Origin: Megaleporinus macrocephalus
Lineage: Eukaryota > Chordata > Actinopteri > Characiformes > Anostomidae
DNA length: 64,000 nt
Assembly: GCA_021613375.1 (NCBI GenBank)
Contig: CM038704.1
Span: 30,318,582-30,382,581 of the forward strand
Direction of reading: 5' to 3'
Made by a program: the position numbers and the translations under genes. The notes under the pieces are model-generated. The model was not told the origin of the DNA and did no database searches. It worked only from the letters and a program-made list of their open reading frames with translations. Shown piece after piece: positions 1 to 11,080 of this stretch; the stretch's first letter is position 1, and each line of letters opens with the position of its first letter.

Positions 1-1500
1 GTGAGTTTTCAATTGTGATCATGTGTTGATCATATTGCTAGTGTCAAGATGTGTGCAGTTGCAGGAGTTTGTCAGATAACTTCAAAGTTTTTAGGCTCTT
101 GGTTCCTCAAAGAAAGCTGAAGGTCTCTTGTGACTGTATTATAGTACATTACTGTAACGCTCTACACCGGGACATGTCAAAGGCAGCCAAGCATACTGGT
201 GGAGTTTGCCTGCAACAAACAAATAATGAAATAAAGACTTTAAAAAAAGCACTTTGAGAATCAGTGTGTGCTGTATAGCACGAAAGAGTTCAGATGTAAA
301 CAAAGTTGGCTGTAGTAATCTCTAAGGGTAGAGCTACGTGCTCAGGAGAATACACCCACACATGACTCAAAGCAAAAGCAAGTCTCAATAACCCGCACTA
401 AAGCCATTTGATATTTGTTTATTTTTGGTGTAGAGAGAAACATATGTGTTCATGAATATAGACTCAACGCATCTCAGCATTCTTCATTCCACATGACTTT
501 ATCTTGACCCCACATGAACTTTATGAATTATTAAATGACGAGTGCTGGAAAGACATAGACCATTTTAAAGTAGACTGTATATCAATGCTATTGATGTGCA
601 CTCCCTGTATGACTGCTCCCCGTATGTCTTATGGTTAAACTTGTTTTACAGGGCCTGCGGAGAGGACAGAAGAAAACTGCACACTGGGATTCGCACGGTC
701 TAAATCTGACTTTTAGAATCGTTTTGTATGAAGCAGGATTCTGTGAAAAGCTGTTTGCGATTGAGAAGAACTGGCAAGCAGCATTACTAGCAACAAATAT
801 GTGTCTGGAGGGTCCACTGGCACTAGAATAGAGGTATTAACTAACCAAACATTCCTTTTATTGTTTTGCTATTTCATTAAACATTGTTATTAGTTAGTAA
901 TTAGCCTAAGGAATCAGTGCTTAACTTTTACACACAAAGTTCTGTGTATAAAAAGCTTAAATAAAAACAAACATCTTGTGGTGGGTTACGTATTTCTGTC
1001 TTTATGGGATTAAATTAATTGTTTAACATATATAATGTTTAAAAAGCTAGTTTAAGCAAAGTGCATCTGGACAAAAGTATTATAAACAACGTATTGACTG
1101 TAGTTATTTAAGAAAGGAAAAACAAAGATGAAATGTGAGATGAAATGAGATGAAAGCTTAACTGCAGGTAAATTAATCAAATACATACAAATGTACTTTT
1201 ACTGTTTAGTAATTTTTTTTGTTTGGCAACCAACACACTCAATTTACAATTTTTTATTTTGTTTTTTCAACAAGCTACGCGTGAGAATCTACTTAAATAA
1301 AATGACGTGCTTTTATTATTGTTGATCATAACTGTAACTTCATTACCAATGCTGAGATGCATCTGGAACTTTGATGCGTATGGACTTTTAAGCTAACAGC
1401 AAAAACTAGCAGTCAAGAGACCAGCAGGGGCCCAAGCACCTGAGAGTGGCTGGAAGGCCATTCTCACTATGGTCAAGGAAAGAGGGAAAGTGAGAAAGAG
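1..1500. other. AT-rich non-coding DNA, nothing recognised
   Basis: No gene, repeat family or RNA could be supported here. The window opens with GTGAGT, which matches the splice-donor consensus, but no exon lies upstream to test it. A 66-codon frame at 631-831 follows a pyrimidine-rich run ending in ACAG, but it resembles no family I know. A short GA run occurs near 1496-1512. Confidence 0.6.
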
Positions 1501-1519
1501 AGAGAGAGAGGGCAGGAGG

Positions 1520-1860
1520 GGGAAAGGCTGATCTTCAGGCCTAGCCTTGTTACGAGCTCTCCTGATGGGAACACGTAGTGTTGGCTGTTCTCCTCATCAA
1601 TACAGCGGCGCTCTTTGTCAGTAATTTGCAATAAGTGTCCGCGCCACATCTTTAGGGAGCAGGAAATCATTACTGGCCGAGGTGCTGCTCGCCTCCTAAT
1701 TGGAAGCATTGGGCCTTATCAACTGAGGATTTTCCCAGACCTTTGACAGATACCAATAAGAAAATCATTGTTCAGTTGTCAATTTAAGAGACGGTTAAAA
1801 GAGCTTATTTTAATTTTAATTGGAACTTTCTCCTCACTTCATGGTCAGCTGCGAAGGTGT
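1520..1860. promoter_or_regulatory. candidate conserved non-coding element (enhancer-like)
   Basis: This is a repeat-free block of balanced composition bounded by simple sequence. It contains ATTTGCAT-like, CTAATTGG, ACAATG/TTGTTC Sox-like words and a run of ATTTTAATTTTAATTGG at its right end. Dense homeodomain and Sox words with no open frame are typical of vertebrate developmental enhancers. Function is inferred from composition only. Confidence 0.35.
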
Positions 1861-1895
1861 GGAAAGAAATGAGGTACAGGCCGCGAATACGTGTA

Positions 1896-1958
1896 TGGGT
1901 GTGTGGGTGGGTGTGTGTGTGTGTGTGTGTGTGTGTGGGTTGGGGGGGGGGGGGGGGG
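1896..1958. repeat. (GT)n microsatellite followed by a 17-base G run
   Basis: An interrupted GT array runs from about 1896 to 1940, followed by an uninterrupted G homopolymer at 1942-1958. The G run could form a G-quadruplex and is a likely site of length error in sequencing. Confidence 0.97.
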
Positions 1959-2039
1959 TCTGAATGTGTCTGTGTGTCCGTGTAGTGGCGATGAGAGAGT
2001 TAAGGTCCTAGGGAATTAACTCCAAGGTATAATGCTATG

Positions 2040-2345
2040 TAGGTCAAATTGACAGGTTAGCGCCGTGACCTGATTACAAATGAAGACAGCAAGCTTGCAC
2101 ATTTAGTTTACAAAAATCCTCCTCGCCCTCGTTTCCCAGGGACTTCATGATGGGAATCGAATGCGGCCGAGGCCGGCCCTGCAAAGCTCCCAATTAAGCA
2201 AAACTGCATCCGCTTAAGATGTTTGCTGCGAGTGTGTTGAGGCTAACATCGATCAGGCCTGGCTAAAGTGGCTCGCTGATTGTGCAGCCGCCGCATATTT
2301 ATGCACCCTGTTCTCTAGTCGACCCTGAGCTGGGATGGTTTTTTT
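2040..2345. promoter_or_regulatory. candidate conserved non-coding element
   Basis: Repeat-free and moderately GC-rich, with CAATTAAGC, GGCCGAGGCCGGCC, ATCGATCAGG and CATATTTATGCA words. It holds no open frame of note. Its contrast with the flanking microsatellites suggests constraint. Regulatory function is inferred. Confidence 0.35.
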
Positions 2346-2620
2346 TCTTTTTTTTTTAATCAGGCACAGGGGGCTCTCTACAGGACCCTCTCGCTTGGGA
2401 AACGCCTGCGAATGCTAGCAGATGTGGCGGTGGCTAATATGCGGAAATGGTTGTGTGGCTGTCCACCAATCGCTGGGCTTTCTGCTGAGGTTTTATGTGG
2501 CTTGCAGTTGTGGGTTACAACCAATGGCCCTGGGGTTTCATAGAGACAGTGAGTGGAATTGTTTTGACATGACAGTGATGGCTGATTTTCTATGACACAC
2601 ACTAATTACTCATGGCCACA
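2346..2620. other. non-coding, possibly a continuation of the upstream element
   Basis: A T-rich run (2338-2360) precedes about 230 bp of mixed-composition unique sequence. It contains a paired CCAAT-like word (CCACCAATCG, 2463-2472, and CAACCAATGG, 2518-2527). No gene or repeat was recognised. Confidence 0.4.
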
Positions 2621-2639
2621 TCCCCCCCCCCAAACACAC

Positions 2640-2648
2640 ATACACACA

Positions 2649-2704
<56 letters not shown>

Positions 2705-2706
2705 AA
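2640..2706. repeat. (CA)n microsatellite
   Basis: A nearly uninterrupted CA array covers about 2655-2701, with a degenerate CACA/CGCA left shoulder. Confidence 0.97.
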
Positions 2707-2863
2707 CACTCACTCCACCAAAACATGACTTGATAGTCAGATACTTAACACACACAAGGTCAGCTGCAGAAGAACATGTAGTTCAGTATAAAAATGGTAT
2801 ATAGTATATAGTGTAATTTATAGTATATAGAGCATAAGAATAATTATATTTATTGTAAAAGAG

Positions 2864-2875
2864 TCTATCTATCTA

Positions 2876-2933
<58 letters not shown>
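2864..2933. repeat. compound (ATCT)n-(CT)n-(TA)n microsatellite
   Basis: Three motifs follow one another: short ATCT, then CT (about 2877-2914), then TA (about 2914-2932). The array abuts the left end of the MITE copy that follows. Confidence 0.96.
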
Positions 2934-2949
2934 CCCCCAGGCCTCTTCT

Positions 2950-3375
2950 TTAGGGACATCTACTTACCCTCATTGTCCATTTTATTAGTTCCACTTTGTA
3001 GTTTTACAATTACAGACTGTAGTCCATCTGATTGTGTATATGTTGTTAGCCACTTTCACCCTCTTTTTTAGTGGCCAGGACCTCCCTTAGACCACTGTAG
3101 AGTAGCCATTATCTGGTTGATGGATCATTCCCACTCCAGTGACGGTGTGGCGTGTTAGAGTGTGTTGTGCTGGTAAATACTGTGTCCACTCTATTAGACA
3201 CTGGTACCTTTTTGTCGCGCCTTGTTGTTGCACAGTTTGTGCACAGTTTGTGTTGGTCATTGTCTAGTTCTTAATCAGTGTTCAAAGAACACTGACCACA
3301 GAATGCTGTTGACTGGCTAGTTGGTTAGTAGATTGTTCTCAGTCCAGCAGTGACCCTGAAGTGTGTATTTACTGT
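2950..3375 (+). mobile_element. MITE-like palindromic DNA-transposon repeat, copy 1
   Basis: The block near 2970-3035 (GTCCATTTTAT, CACTTTGTAGTT, GACTGTAGTCCATCTG) matches, as reverse complement, 34914-34977 of copy 2 in this window. Further in, the sequence carries GTGTGTTGTGCTGGTA, GTCCACTCTATTAGACAC and GTCCAGCAGTGAC, which I recognise from memory as hallmarks of a very abundant fish non-autonomous Tc1/mariner-type family with internal inverted symmetry. The copy is diverged by many substitutions and has no coding capacity. Superfamily assignment is from memory. Confidence 0.75.
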
Positions 3376-3900
3376 GTATTTGTTAAGTTTACAAAAACAC
3401 TACATGCTTATTGTCATCATATTAAGGCCAGACGCAGCCAAAGGAATCATCCTAAATCATAATAAACAGATCTGCCTATCTATCTTTCCATCTATCTCTG
3501 TATCTATCTCATTGCTGAGTGTGTGTGACTGAGACGCTGACACTGCTGGTAAGAGGAGAAAGAGGACGCAGAGTATCAAATAGCAGATGGATGTGAAGGT
3601 GAGCAGAGGGAAGTGTGCTACTGATGACTGAGAGGTTTTGTGTGTGCGCGTCGCTGTTGTGTTTTCGCAGCGTCCACTCTCTCCGGGAGCTGCTGTCATG
3701 TTTACCGGCTGTTTGACTCGCTGTCAGAAAGCATTTGGAAGGAGGAGCCGTCTGAGCATGTGTACGAGGGGGATTCATTTGACCTCATTACACTGCAATA
3801 AAGCAGAGAGCCGGTTTACTAAATATCACTGCGCCGCTCACACTTCACATCGGATCATGCAGAGGAGTGTGTTAAAAAGATGGTTCCAGAAACGTCTGCT
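3376..3900. other. unique non-coding DNA with a short degenerate TATC run
   Basis: A degenerate (TCTA)n run lies at about 3473-3512. The rest is mixed-composition sequence with several overlapping short frames on both strands and no recognisable protein. No gene is supported. Confidence 0.5.
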
Positions 3901-3913
3901 GAGGAGGGAGTTG

Positions 3914-4010
3914 GGGTGTGTGTGTGTGTGTGTGTATATGTGTGGGGTGGGGGGGGTGTAGTAAGGGGGTGGGGGGTGGGGGGTGTGAGTTGGGGAGGGG
4001 GGGTAACCTT
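3914..4010. repeat. (GT)n plus G-rich low-complexity tract
   Basis: A GT run (3916-3945) passes into G-rich sequence with repeated GGGGTGGGGGG modules up to about 4005. All the G runs are on the plus strand, so G-quadruplex formation is plausible. Confidence 0.93.
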
Positions 4011-4084
4011 CACTAGCCAGGAGGGATTCTGCCAAGCACAGGAGCGGAGGGGGTGGAGGGGGGAGCCAGCTACGTAAAGCCCTC

Positions 4085-4520
4085 TTTAAGAGCAGAAGCA
4101 GTGAAGAAAAAAAGATTTATGCTTTTAATTAATGGCAATTAAACCATGCCTGTTGGGCTGGCCTATGGCAATTGTTCTCAGTAAAAAGGAGGCCGTGCTG
4201 GTGACAAGCATTTGAATCCACTAAGTTCTACCAGGGGAGCTGACACTGCAGGCATCAAACCCAAACTAAATCAATAAAAGAATTAAACTTTCATAAATTG
4301 CATTTTGACAAGTATCAGATAGCACTAAGCTTTGATATTATGAATCCCTCAGAGGTGATGCAAACAAGAGGAGCAGCGGTTAGAGATCCAAACAATCAAA
4401 GGCTCTCGTTAGCATGTGCTGTCAGATGCCTCGCTGCTATTAATTACTACAAATTAATGTGACTCTGCCCGCCTCCGCTGATTGGAATGATAATGAGGCT
4501 GGGGCGCGAGCGAGGGGGGA
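4085..4520. promoter_or_regulatory. candidate conserved non-coding element
   Basis: An unusually homeodomain-rich, repeat-free block: TTAATTAATGGCAATTAAA at its left end, AATCAATAAAAGAATTAAAC in the middle, and an inverted pair of AATTA cores at 4438-4461. It also has CTTTGAT and ATCAAAGG (TCF/LEF-like) and CAGATGCC. It is one of the best enhancer candidates in the window by composition. No alignment was possible. Confidence 0.42.
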
Positions 4521-4599
4521 AACATATGCAGCCCTGCCAAAAATAATAAGAAGACAAACTAACATACACACCCATACAAGCATGTTTACAGGGCCAGTC

Positions 4600-5240
4600 A
4601 TTTAACTGATGCGATTTTAAACCCACAGACGCGCGGCGGTGGGTCCGCAGCCCTTTACGCACATACATACACGTATAGGCGCATGCATTCGACTCGGATG
4701 CACAACATACGATCCGGTAATTTGACGTCCCAGCGCATCACTGAAGCCCTAGTGCATCATGTTGCTCTAATTATTGCAGAGCCTCAAGGTCGTTAGTGTT
4801 TTACTGTGGTTGCCTCTTCGCCACCAACCAGCCCTAACTCCAAACACGCAAGACATCTCAGACAGAACGACACGCCGCATTAGAAAAGACTCGCTCACAG
4901 AGGAGCGTTCGGATGAGGCTGTTCTGTAACCGTTCTGTCACTCCTATCAGCGAAGGAGCGGCAAAAAAAATCCTCCTCCAGTCGCGGCAGACAGTGACAT
5001 CACACCGCCGAGAGCCAACGGGCTGCTCTAAATGAAGCCTCGCGCTCACTCATCACGCCCCCCCTCGCTAAATTGTTTGCAATGAGACTGATCAAGCTTG
5101 CCAGGAGTGCTTACGCACCCAATTTTTCATCCTTAACGGCCGCTTCTTCCGTGGCATCCGCTGCTACACTTACGGACGGGGGCATGACCTGAATCTGCAC
5201 CCAATCCCAATCTAGCCTCATTTACTCAGCCTTCATATAT
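4600..5240. promoter_or_regulatory. CpG-rich non-coding block, possible CpG island or CNE
   Basis: CpG dinucleotides are visibly more frequent here than in neighbouring DNA (for example 4627-4650, 4858-5060 and 5125-5180). The block includes TTTGACGTCC, a CRE-like TGACGTC (4722-4728), and several CGCCGC-type words. No ATG-started frame of recognised identity occurs. It could be an unannotated transcription start or a GC-rich enhancer. Confidence 0.3.
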
Positions 5241-5593
5241 TATTCATCTCCAAACCCCCCCTTAAACCCCCCTCTCAACCCCCGCCCCCGGCCCCCACCG
5301 ACAAGACTCGGCGAATCCGCAACACACGCATACGGTTTACACACATAGTGCGAGGTTTGGTGTTTTCCTCAACAAGAGCATCGTGGCTCAAAGGGACATG
5401 AATATTACAAAAGTTTGCAATGTAAATTTAATGACAGTGATAATCTAGAAATCCAGTTTTGCTGAACATATTGCGCGTGAGTGTGTGTTGGAGTTGTAAG
5501 TGGCCCTAAGTACCTCAGTTCTCAGTTCTGCTCTAATATTTGTGCATGTGTGGTGGGGGTCTGGATGTGTAAAGTTGTGTGTTTAATATAGTA

Positions 5594-5595
<2 letters not shown>
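5241..5595. other. C-rich then unique non-coding DNA
   Basis: C-rich low-complexity sequence (5250-5300) is followed by unique sequence with an AATTTAATGACAGTGATAATC homeodomain-type stretch near 5425. No gene or repeat family was recognised. Confidence 0.45.

Positions 5596-5670
<75 letters not shown>
5596..5670. repeat. (TA)n microsatellite, about 37 units
   Basis: An uninterrupted TA array. It can extrude as a cruciform, and its length is likely to be polymorphic. Confidence 0.98.
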
Positions 5671-5672
<2 letters not shown>

Positions 5673-7515
5673 TTCGGTCTGAAGAGAAGTCTGATAAAGA
5701 TGCTGGGCTTTGTAACCATCAGATAAGCAGTATTTTCATTTTTGAGGGATAGAAAATCAAACACTTTCACTCTTGCTATAGATCTGAAAAAATCCATAGG
5801 TCTTTCTGTCAACTAAACAATTCAACAATATGGTTCTGAAAGGATGATTAGCTGTAAAGAGGCCTATACTGAGAAAAGGAAATAGACAAAAAAGAAAAAA
5901 AAACGTGCAAATCAAACAAAGAATCTGCTGGTGTTCTCAGAACAGTGCACTGACCACGCCAACAAATCTGCTGGGGTTATTTGGATCATGAGAAGCACAA
6001 AATGCAAATGGCTTCTAAGACTGAATTTTGGAGGTGTGAAACGGAAACACATTTTGTATTTGAACGTGTGCACGAATGTTCGCATGTGTGATTACTCTTT
6101 ATTGGCAGGTGTGTGTACTCTTGGCTCTAGTTCAGCAGCTGCAGGTCTGGCTCTGGCCTTGTTGACCAGCTTTAAAACTGTTCATGATCTTATTCTCCAG
6201 AGGCTCCTCTCTCTCTGCCTTTAGCCACCTTTGACACCTGCGGGCAGGGCTGGCCCCCTAGGACCAAAGCTGACCCCTACATGACATTGCTAGAGTGTGT
6301 ATTATCTGTGTAAGAGTGTGTGGACTCGAGTGTGCACTTTAACATTACATAATTATTAATGATTATAGCAGCTGCACTAGTGAATAGCTATGAAATAACC
6401 GTTAAGCTGTGATTATTAAAAGTAACAGATGATATGTAGCCATAATACTGAAACTAACTTTATAAAATCAGTAAAACTATTTGTTTTACTTGTATGTAAC
6501 AATATTTTATTCAAAATACCTTTGTATTTCTGAAATGGTCCATTAATTTAGAAAATGTTCACTCAAAGTAAAGGGCACTACTAATGTAATACTTATTGTA
6601 ATAGCTTTTATATTAATAGTGGTTCTTGTAATAAAGCTATAACAAAAATATCTTTATAACAAGCATTATATTCATTGTGGTAGTTTTAATATCCCTGTTG
6701 AAATAATTACTTAATTCCAACATTGTAATAGTAGAAAGTGGGACTCACTAATGGACTGGCCAGTACAGTAATAGATTTAACATTCAAAGCGGAAAAGTAT
6801 CTAATTTAACATTTTTAGTAAATACATCAAAATCTCTGTGCTAAGCAGAGATTGTTCTTGTTCTCTTCTATCTTGTTTTGCTCAGATCTTCAGATCAAAA
6901 GTCTTTTAGCATATTTGACCTGAACCACAGACAGCCACTGAGCCCAAAGCAGTCGCTCTCATTTCAGATCATTTCCTATCTTTAAAGTCAGTAATGACAC
7001 GTTTATAAGTATGTCCGTTTTCTTTTTATCCACATAATCTGCTTAATATTCCAGCCCAGACTGTTGTATCTTTAATTTTGCCATAAAAGTTGTAATACTC
7101 ACCTCAAGTGAAATGACTCTTGGAGGAATAGAGCTTCGGAGTGTTCGGAGTGTTCTTCTTTTTCACTGTGAAGGACCTTTAAAATTTCAGTCCTGAGAGG
7201 TGGAGAGGTGGGTGTTGGATGCTGAGCATCTGATATGTATGCATCTATACTTTGTGGCATTAAACATGTTAACTAGACTTCATTGGTATAACCAGAGAGG
7301 CACTCTCAAACATCACTTCTAGTGCGTTAAATACAATTTCCCCTGCTTGAAAATACTTAACATTTACATGCATGTAGACTTCATTATGATAATTTGATAT
7401 TTTAACTCAGTGGCTGGAGGCAGGATTATGTGCGCTGTCTCTTTTACAATGTTAATGCCTGCATTTGAAAAGGAGGCATGTAGCCATTGATTTTTAGAGC
7501 TTATCTGTGTAAGGC
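5671..7515. other. AT-rich non-coding DNA, nothing recognised
   Basis: About 1.8 kb of AT-rich sequence with no supported gene, RNA or known repeat. Short open frames exist but have no family resemblance and no codon-usage signal that I can see. Confidence 0.55.
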
Positions 7516-7716
7516 CTTCCAAAGCTAGTGGTTTAGACCCCGTTTCACTCTACACACCGGGCTTCATTTGGATGGCATAGAAAACGAGGACCATCAAGTC
7601 TTCATGGCATGCAAAGCTGCTGCCATTTTTACTTTCTCTGTGTCAGTTTTTTTATCTCTTCTCCTTTCCCCTTCTTTAATGTCACCTTTCACAGATGTAG
7701 TCACAGTCATGAGATG

Positions 7717-7814
7717 AGAGAAAAAAGATAGCAGAGCGGGACAGGAAAGGGAGAGAGAGAGAGAAAAGAAAGTGGAAAAAAGAGAAGAGAAGCGAGAAGG
7801 AGAAAAAAAAAACA
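7717..7814. repeat. polypurine (GA-rich) tract
   Basis: Almost entirely purines on the plus strand with a (GA)n core at 7750-7765 and an A run at the right end. It could form a triplex. Apparent frames on either strand are translations of this tract. Confidence 0.9.
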
Positions 7815-7834
7815 TTGGTGAGGAATGAGGCAGA

Positions 7835-8110
7835 CAGATTAGTGCCTCTCTGGTACTTCAGTGTATCAGGACAGGGATTACCGTGGCAACAGCTGCGCCC
7901 GCCCGTCCCCTGACTGAGAAGAATTACAAGTATTATCACCCAGATCATTAAAGCAGGGTTCATAGATTGTGGAATGGCTTCAATCAATTCATCCCTGGAT
8001 AACATGCTGCCAGCCAGGCCCCCTGCATGAGAACTTGACTTAATTGGCCAATAAGTGGTCGGGAAGGGCGCATGCTATTTGATCAAATTACTGGAGCCTG
8101 GGCGAAGGGG
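7835..8110. promoter_or_regulatory. candidate conserved non-coding element
   Basis: Repeat-free, with GATTACCGTGGCAACAG (an RFX X-box-like half containing GTGGCAAC), TCAATCAATTCATCC, CTTAATTGGCCAATAAG and TTGATCAAATTAC. It lies between a purine tract and a TA array. Enhancer function is inferred from composition. Confidence 0.38.
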
Positions 8111-8470
8111 ATTACAGTTTTTTTTTCTTCATAGAAGAGAAGGAGGGGGGTGGCTGCTGGGGGTCAGGGCTACCGGAAGGAGGGCCCGTCTTTTGGCTAA
8201 AAAGCGAGGAAGGTGGTTGAAAAATGTTGGCCCACTTGGCGGCGGAGCGAGTAAGTGAGTAAGGAGAGAAGAGGAGACGAGAAAAGAGGAAAGGAGAGGG
8301 GTATCCAGGTCATCCTTTTGCTCGGGGAGAAGGACTCATTCATCATCACCCCCCTTGGCCTCATTTCTGCCAGAAGATGGCTGTAAACTAACAACTTCCA
8401 CATGCTTTTGCCTTCTCTTCATTATAGCAGTGTGTTGGTTTTTTCAACAAATTTTTAAATATTTTAAAGA
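8111..8470. other. G/A-rich unique DNA
   Basis: Purine-rich (8135-8160 and 8245-8300) but not a simple repeat. It contains TCATTCATCATCACC and no recognised gene. Confidence 0.45.
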
Positions 8471-8475
8471 ACACA

Positions 8476-8477
<2 letters not shown>

Positions 8478-8545
<68 letters not shown>
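8478..8545. repeat. (TA)n microsatellite, about 34 units
   Basis: An uninterrupted TA array close to the left end of a Tc1 relic. TA is also the Tc1 target dinucleotide. Confidence 0.98.
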
Positions 8546-8546
<1 letters not shown>

Positions 8547-8789
8547 TTGCTAAACCTTGTACATCATTTTTTATTATTTTTTATAATTCAAACTCCAGTT
8601 AATGTAATGTTGAATCGACAAGCATGAATGATTTACAAAATTGTTTGGCAGAAATATTTTTACATTAACTTTCCTTGTAACTTTCTTTCCTCAGTAATTG
8701 CCTTGTTTTGCAAATTTAACATGGTTTTGTTCCAACAGCCATGATCTTTCTGTCTATTTGTCTATCTACACATGTAATTTGTAATTATA

Positions 8790-9350
8790 CATATAGAAAT
8801 GCATTAGGGGATATCAGTGCCCCTTTTTATGTCTATAACAAATTCAGTTAGAATTCATCCGACACTACCTCCACTATGCTTAACAATTGAAGTGGAATGT
8901 ATTGGATCATGAGCAGTTCCTTCCCTTCTCCATACTTTTTTCCTAATATTCCTGTACGGGTTAACCATTGCCTTATGTCATAAGATGATAATTTGCAGAA
9001 ATGTACAGGCTGTTTTAATTTTTTTTTAGATCTTTTTGTTTCTGAGACCTATATCAATGATTTACATCTTGTGGTAAATGCTCTGTATTGACACAGATAC
9101 CAGATACCACAGATCTACCTCCTGAACGGTGTTCTTAACCTGTCAACTGTTGTGATGGGGTTGTTATGCACAAGGGAATGAATGATTTTTTTTGTCCTCC
9201 ACAGTTATTTTCCATACATTTCTGAGCTTTTTGGTGTTCATGAGCTGACCAGTATGTGCATTGTTTTTAAGAAAGTACCCAACAGTAGATTTGGCTAGAT
9301 GTGACGTTTGTAATGTTGTAATGGTTTTCTTTAGATTTTTCAGCCTGATA
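8790..9350 (-). mobile_element. degraded Tc1-like transposase relic (antisense)
   Basis: The plus strand reads as the complement of a Tc1-family transposase gene that I recognise from other fish sequences. CCACTATGCTT (about 8872-8882) corresponds to the Gly-rich region after the first catalytic Asp. GGATCATGAGCAGTTCC (8904-8920), TACCTCCTGAACGGTGTTCTTAACCTG (about 9116-9142) and GAGCTGACCAGTATG follow in the order expected for the reverse complement. Intact relatives encode about 340 residues with HTH-HTH-DDE architecture. Here frameshifts and stops interrupt every frame and no terminal inverted repeats are clear, so it is a dead, old copy. Family identity is from memory. Confidence 0.72.
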
Positions 9351-9984
9351 GTAGTTCACTTCACTGGCAGTGAAGCACTTCAGACTTTATATTGATACCT
9401 AACAGCAGGAGATTCCCAACACATTTCTTGAAATCAGATTTAGACCTTTCATCTGTTACGCGCAAGTGAAATAATAGGTGAATAACACATACCCGGTTAT
9501 GAAAAAGCTCAAATTGTCGGCAAATTGTCCAGTTACTTTTGAAAATGGGGGGTGGGTGGGGGAGTAGGGGTGGGTTATGTGTTGAAATGTTCACCCAATT
9601 TACATGTAAATACCTGCAACTGAAATTGAAGGTCTGCACTTCAACCCTAATTTTCATTATGTTAACTCCAGTATGCTATGGTAGCCAGCTAAAATAACAA
9701 TACAATAACAAAGTATTTATAGACCTCGTTGTGTGCTATCACACTATATCACTTATAGCTGCTTAATCCATTGTTCAGCCTCCGCAGTGCTATCAGTGTC
9801 ATGTACTATTTAACACAGTCATAACTTGCCTATATTTTTTCCCACTCCAGCATTCAGCTCACTATGAACACTGCGGAATTTGAGTACACATAGTCTTTCT
9901 GTTTCACTGTAAATGACATTAAAAAGCGAGACAGAGACAGTGACAGTGCTGTGTTCCTAAAGCCTTAGATTATGTCTTCTAATT
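9351..9984. other. AT-rich non-coding DNA, nothing recognised
   Basis: Contains a G-rich patch (9546-9575) and a run of AC/AG-rich words near 9935. No gene or repeat family could be supported. Confidence 0.5.
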
Positions 9985-10260
9985 TGCAGCCTTTTGAGTG
10001 ACAAGCTTCAGCCAGAGAATGACCCGGTCGCAGCAGCTTTCATTCCATCCTCGCTGCAGCGCCTGGCCTAATAGGAATCTGAATAAGTTAAAAGGCCAAA
10101 GCTCCACTCGAATCGCCGCTTGCAATATTCATGTCTAAAATAGCTCGGCCTGAAAGGCATGTGAATTATCATTATTCTGGAGAAGGCTTCTAATTTAGTT
10201 GTTAGCAAGTCGCTGGTCAGCAGTGCTGCTGAAGGTGAGAGCGTTGTTACCATTAAAGAA
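9985..10260. promoter_or_regulatory. candidate conserved non-coding element
   Basis: Balanced, repeat-free block with CTAATTTGCAG, GAATGACC, TGCAATATTCATG, TGAATTATCATTATT and CTTCTAATTTAGTTG. The homeodomain and POU-like words and the lack of a coding frame suggest an enhancer. Inferred only. Confidence 0.38.
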
Positions 10261-10540
10261 TAAAGCGCCGTGTGAGAAGTCTGTGCGTGTGAATTATCAA
10301 AGCAAAGTAAAAGCGAGTGAGTGAGTGTGCATCATAACTCTTCCTTTGTGCGAGTTGTCACCAAGCGAAGGTGTTTGTTTCATCTTTAGGCCGTAGGTGC
10401 ATTTTAAGCCGGTGTGCGCGTGTGAAACTCATTCCCTGTCCAACTCTCAGGATAATTCTTGTCTGGAGAGTGTGCGTTAGTCACAGAAGCTAAAGTGCTG
10501 CGCGCATTAATTTTGCTTTTGCACAGGCACCCACCTGCAA

Positions 10541-10557
10541 GCGCAGAGAGAGAGAGA

Positions 10558-10614
<57 letters not shown>

Positions 10615-10628
10615 CGAGAAAGAGAGCC
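10541..10628. repeat. (GA)n microsatellite
   Basis: A GA array with two minor interruptions. Matching frames on both strands translate as Ser/Leu or Glu/Arg runs and are not genes. Confidence 0.97.
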
Positions 10629-10679
10629 ATGCATCCGTAATGCTGGCAAAACGAGCAGCCCTCTAGGGGGCCGAGAGCC

Positions 10680-11080
10680 AGAACCACCGGACAAAATTAG
10701 AATCTCCGCTGCCGCAGCTATTCATAATGTCATTAACATAAAGGCAATTAAATGAGTTTTTAACCCTCAACCTTTTATTGTTATTAATGAACATTGGATG
10801 TAAGGAAAGCGCAGGCGAGACCAGGCCGGGTAATTATCTCCTCATCAGAGCGCTAAAACAGGCTTAAACGGGAAAGTAAAACAAATGATTATTGGAAGTG
10901 TTTGCAGCAGGACAGGCCCAAAGGAGGAGGCGGGGGGCGTGTGCAGGGTGGGGCGGGGGGTTGGTTGGGTGTATGGCCACTTTAATTTAATCACATGTCA
11001 TGGTACCAGGAGGGTTAATTAGATGGGTTTTTCTCCTCACTGGAGACAGTGCAGCATGGAACAGCTTCATCCCCAGACAC
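10680..11080. promoter_or_regulatory. candidate conserved non-coding element
   Basis: AGCTATTCATAATGTCATTAACATAAAGGCAATTAAATGAG at 10718-10756 is an exceptionally dense run of TAAT/ATTA cores with a CATAAAGG (CDX/HOX-like) word. It is followed by TTATTAATGAAC, GGGTAATTATCTCC and GGTTAATTAGATGGG. A G-rich patch at 10925-10965 interrupts it. One of the strongest enhancer-like blocks here by motif density. Confidence 0.45.

Noticed and set aside
1..6. Real splice donor at the window start
   Set aside because: GTGAGT occurs often by chance and no exon precedes it within the window.
631..831. Possible exon with an upstream acceptor-like site
   Set aside because: The 66-residue peptide matches no family I know, and no donor or neighbouring exon supports it.
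2592..2804. His/Thr-repeat peptide frame
   Set aside because: Translation of the CA microsatellite.
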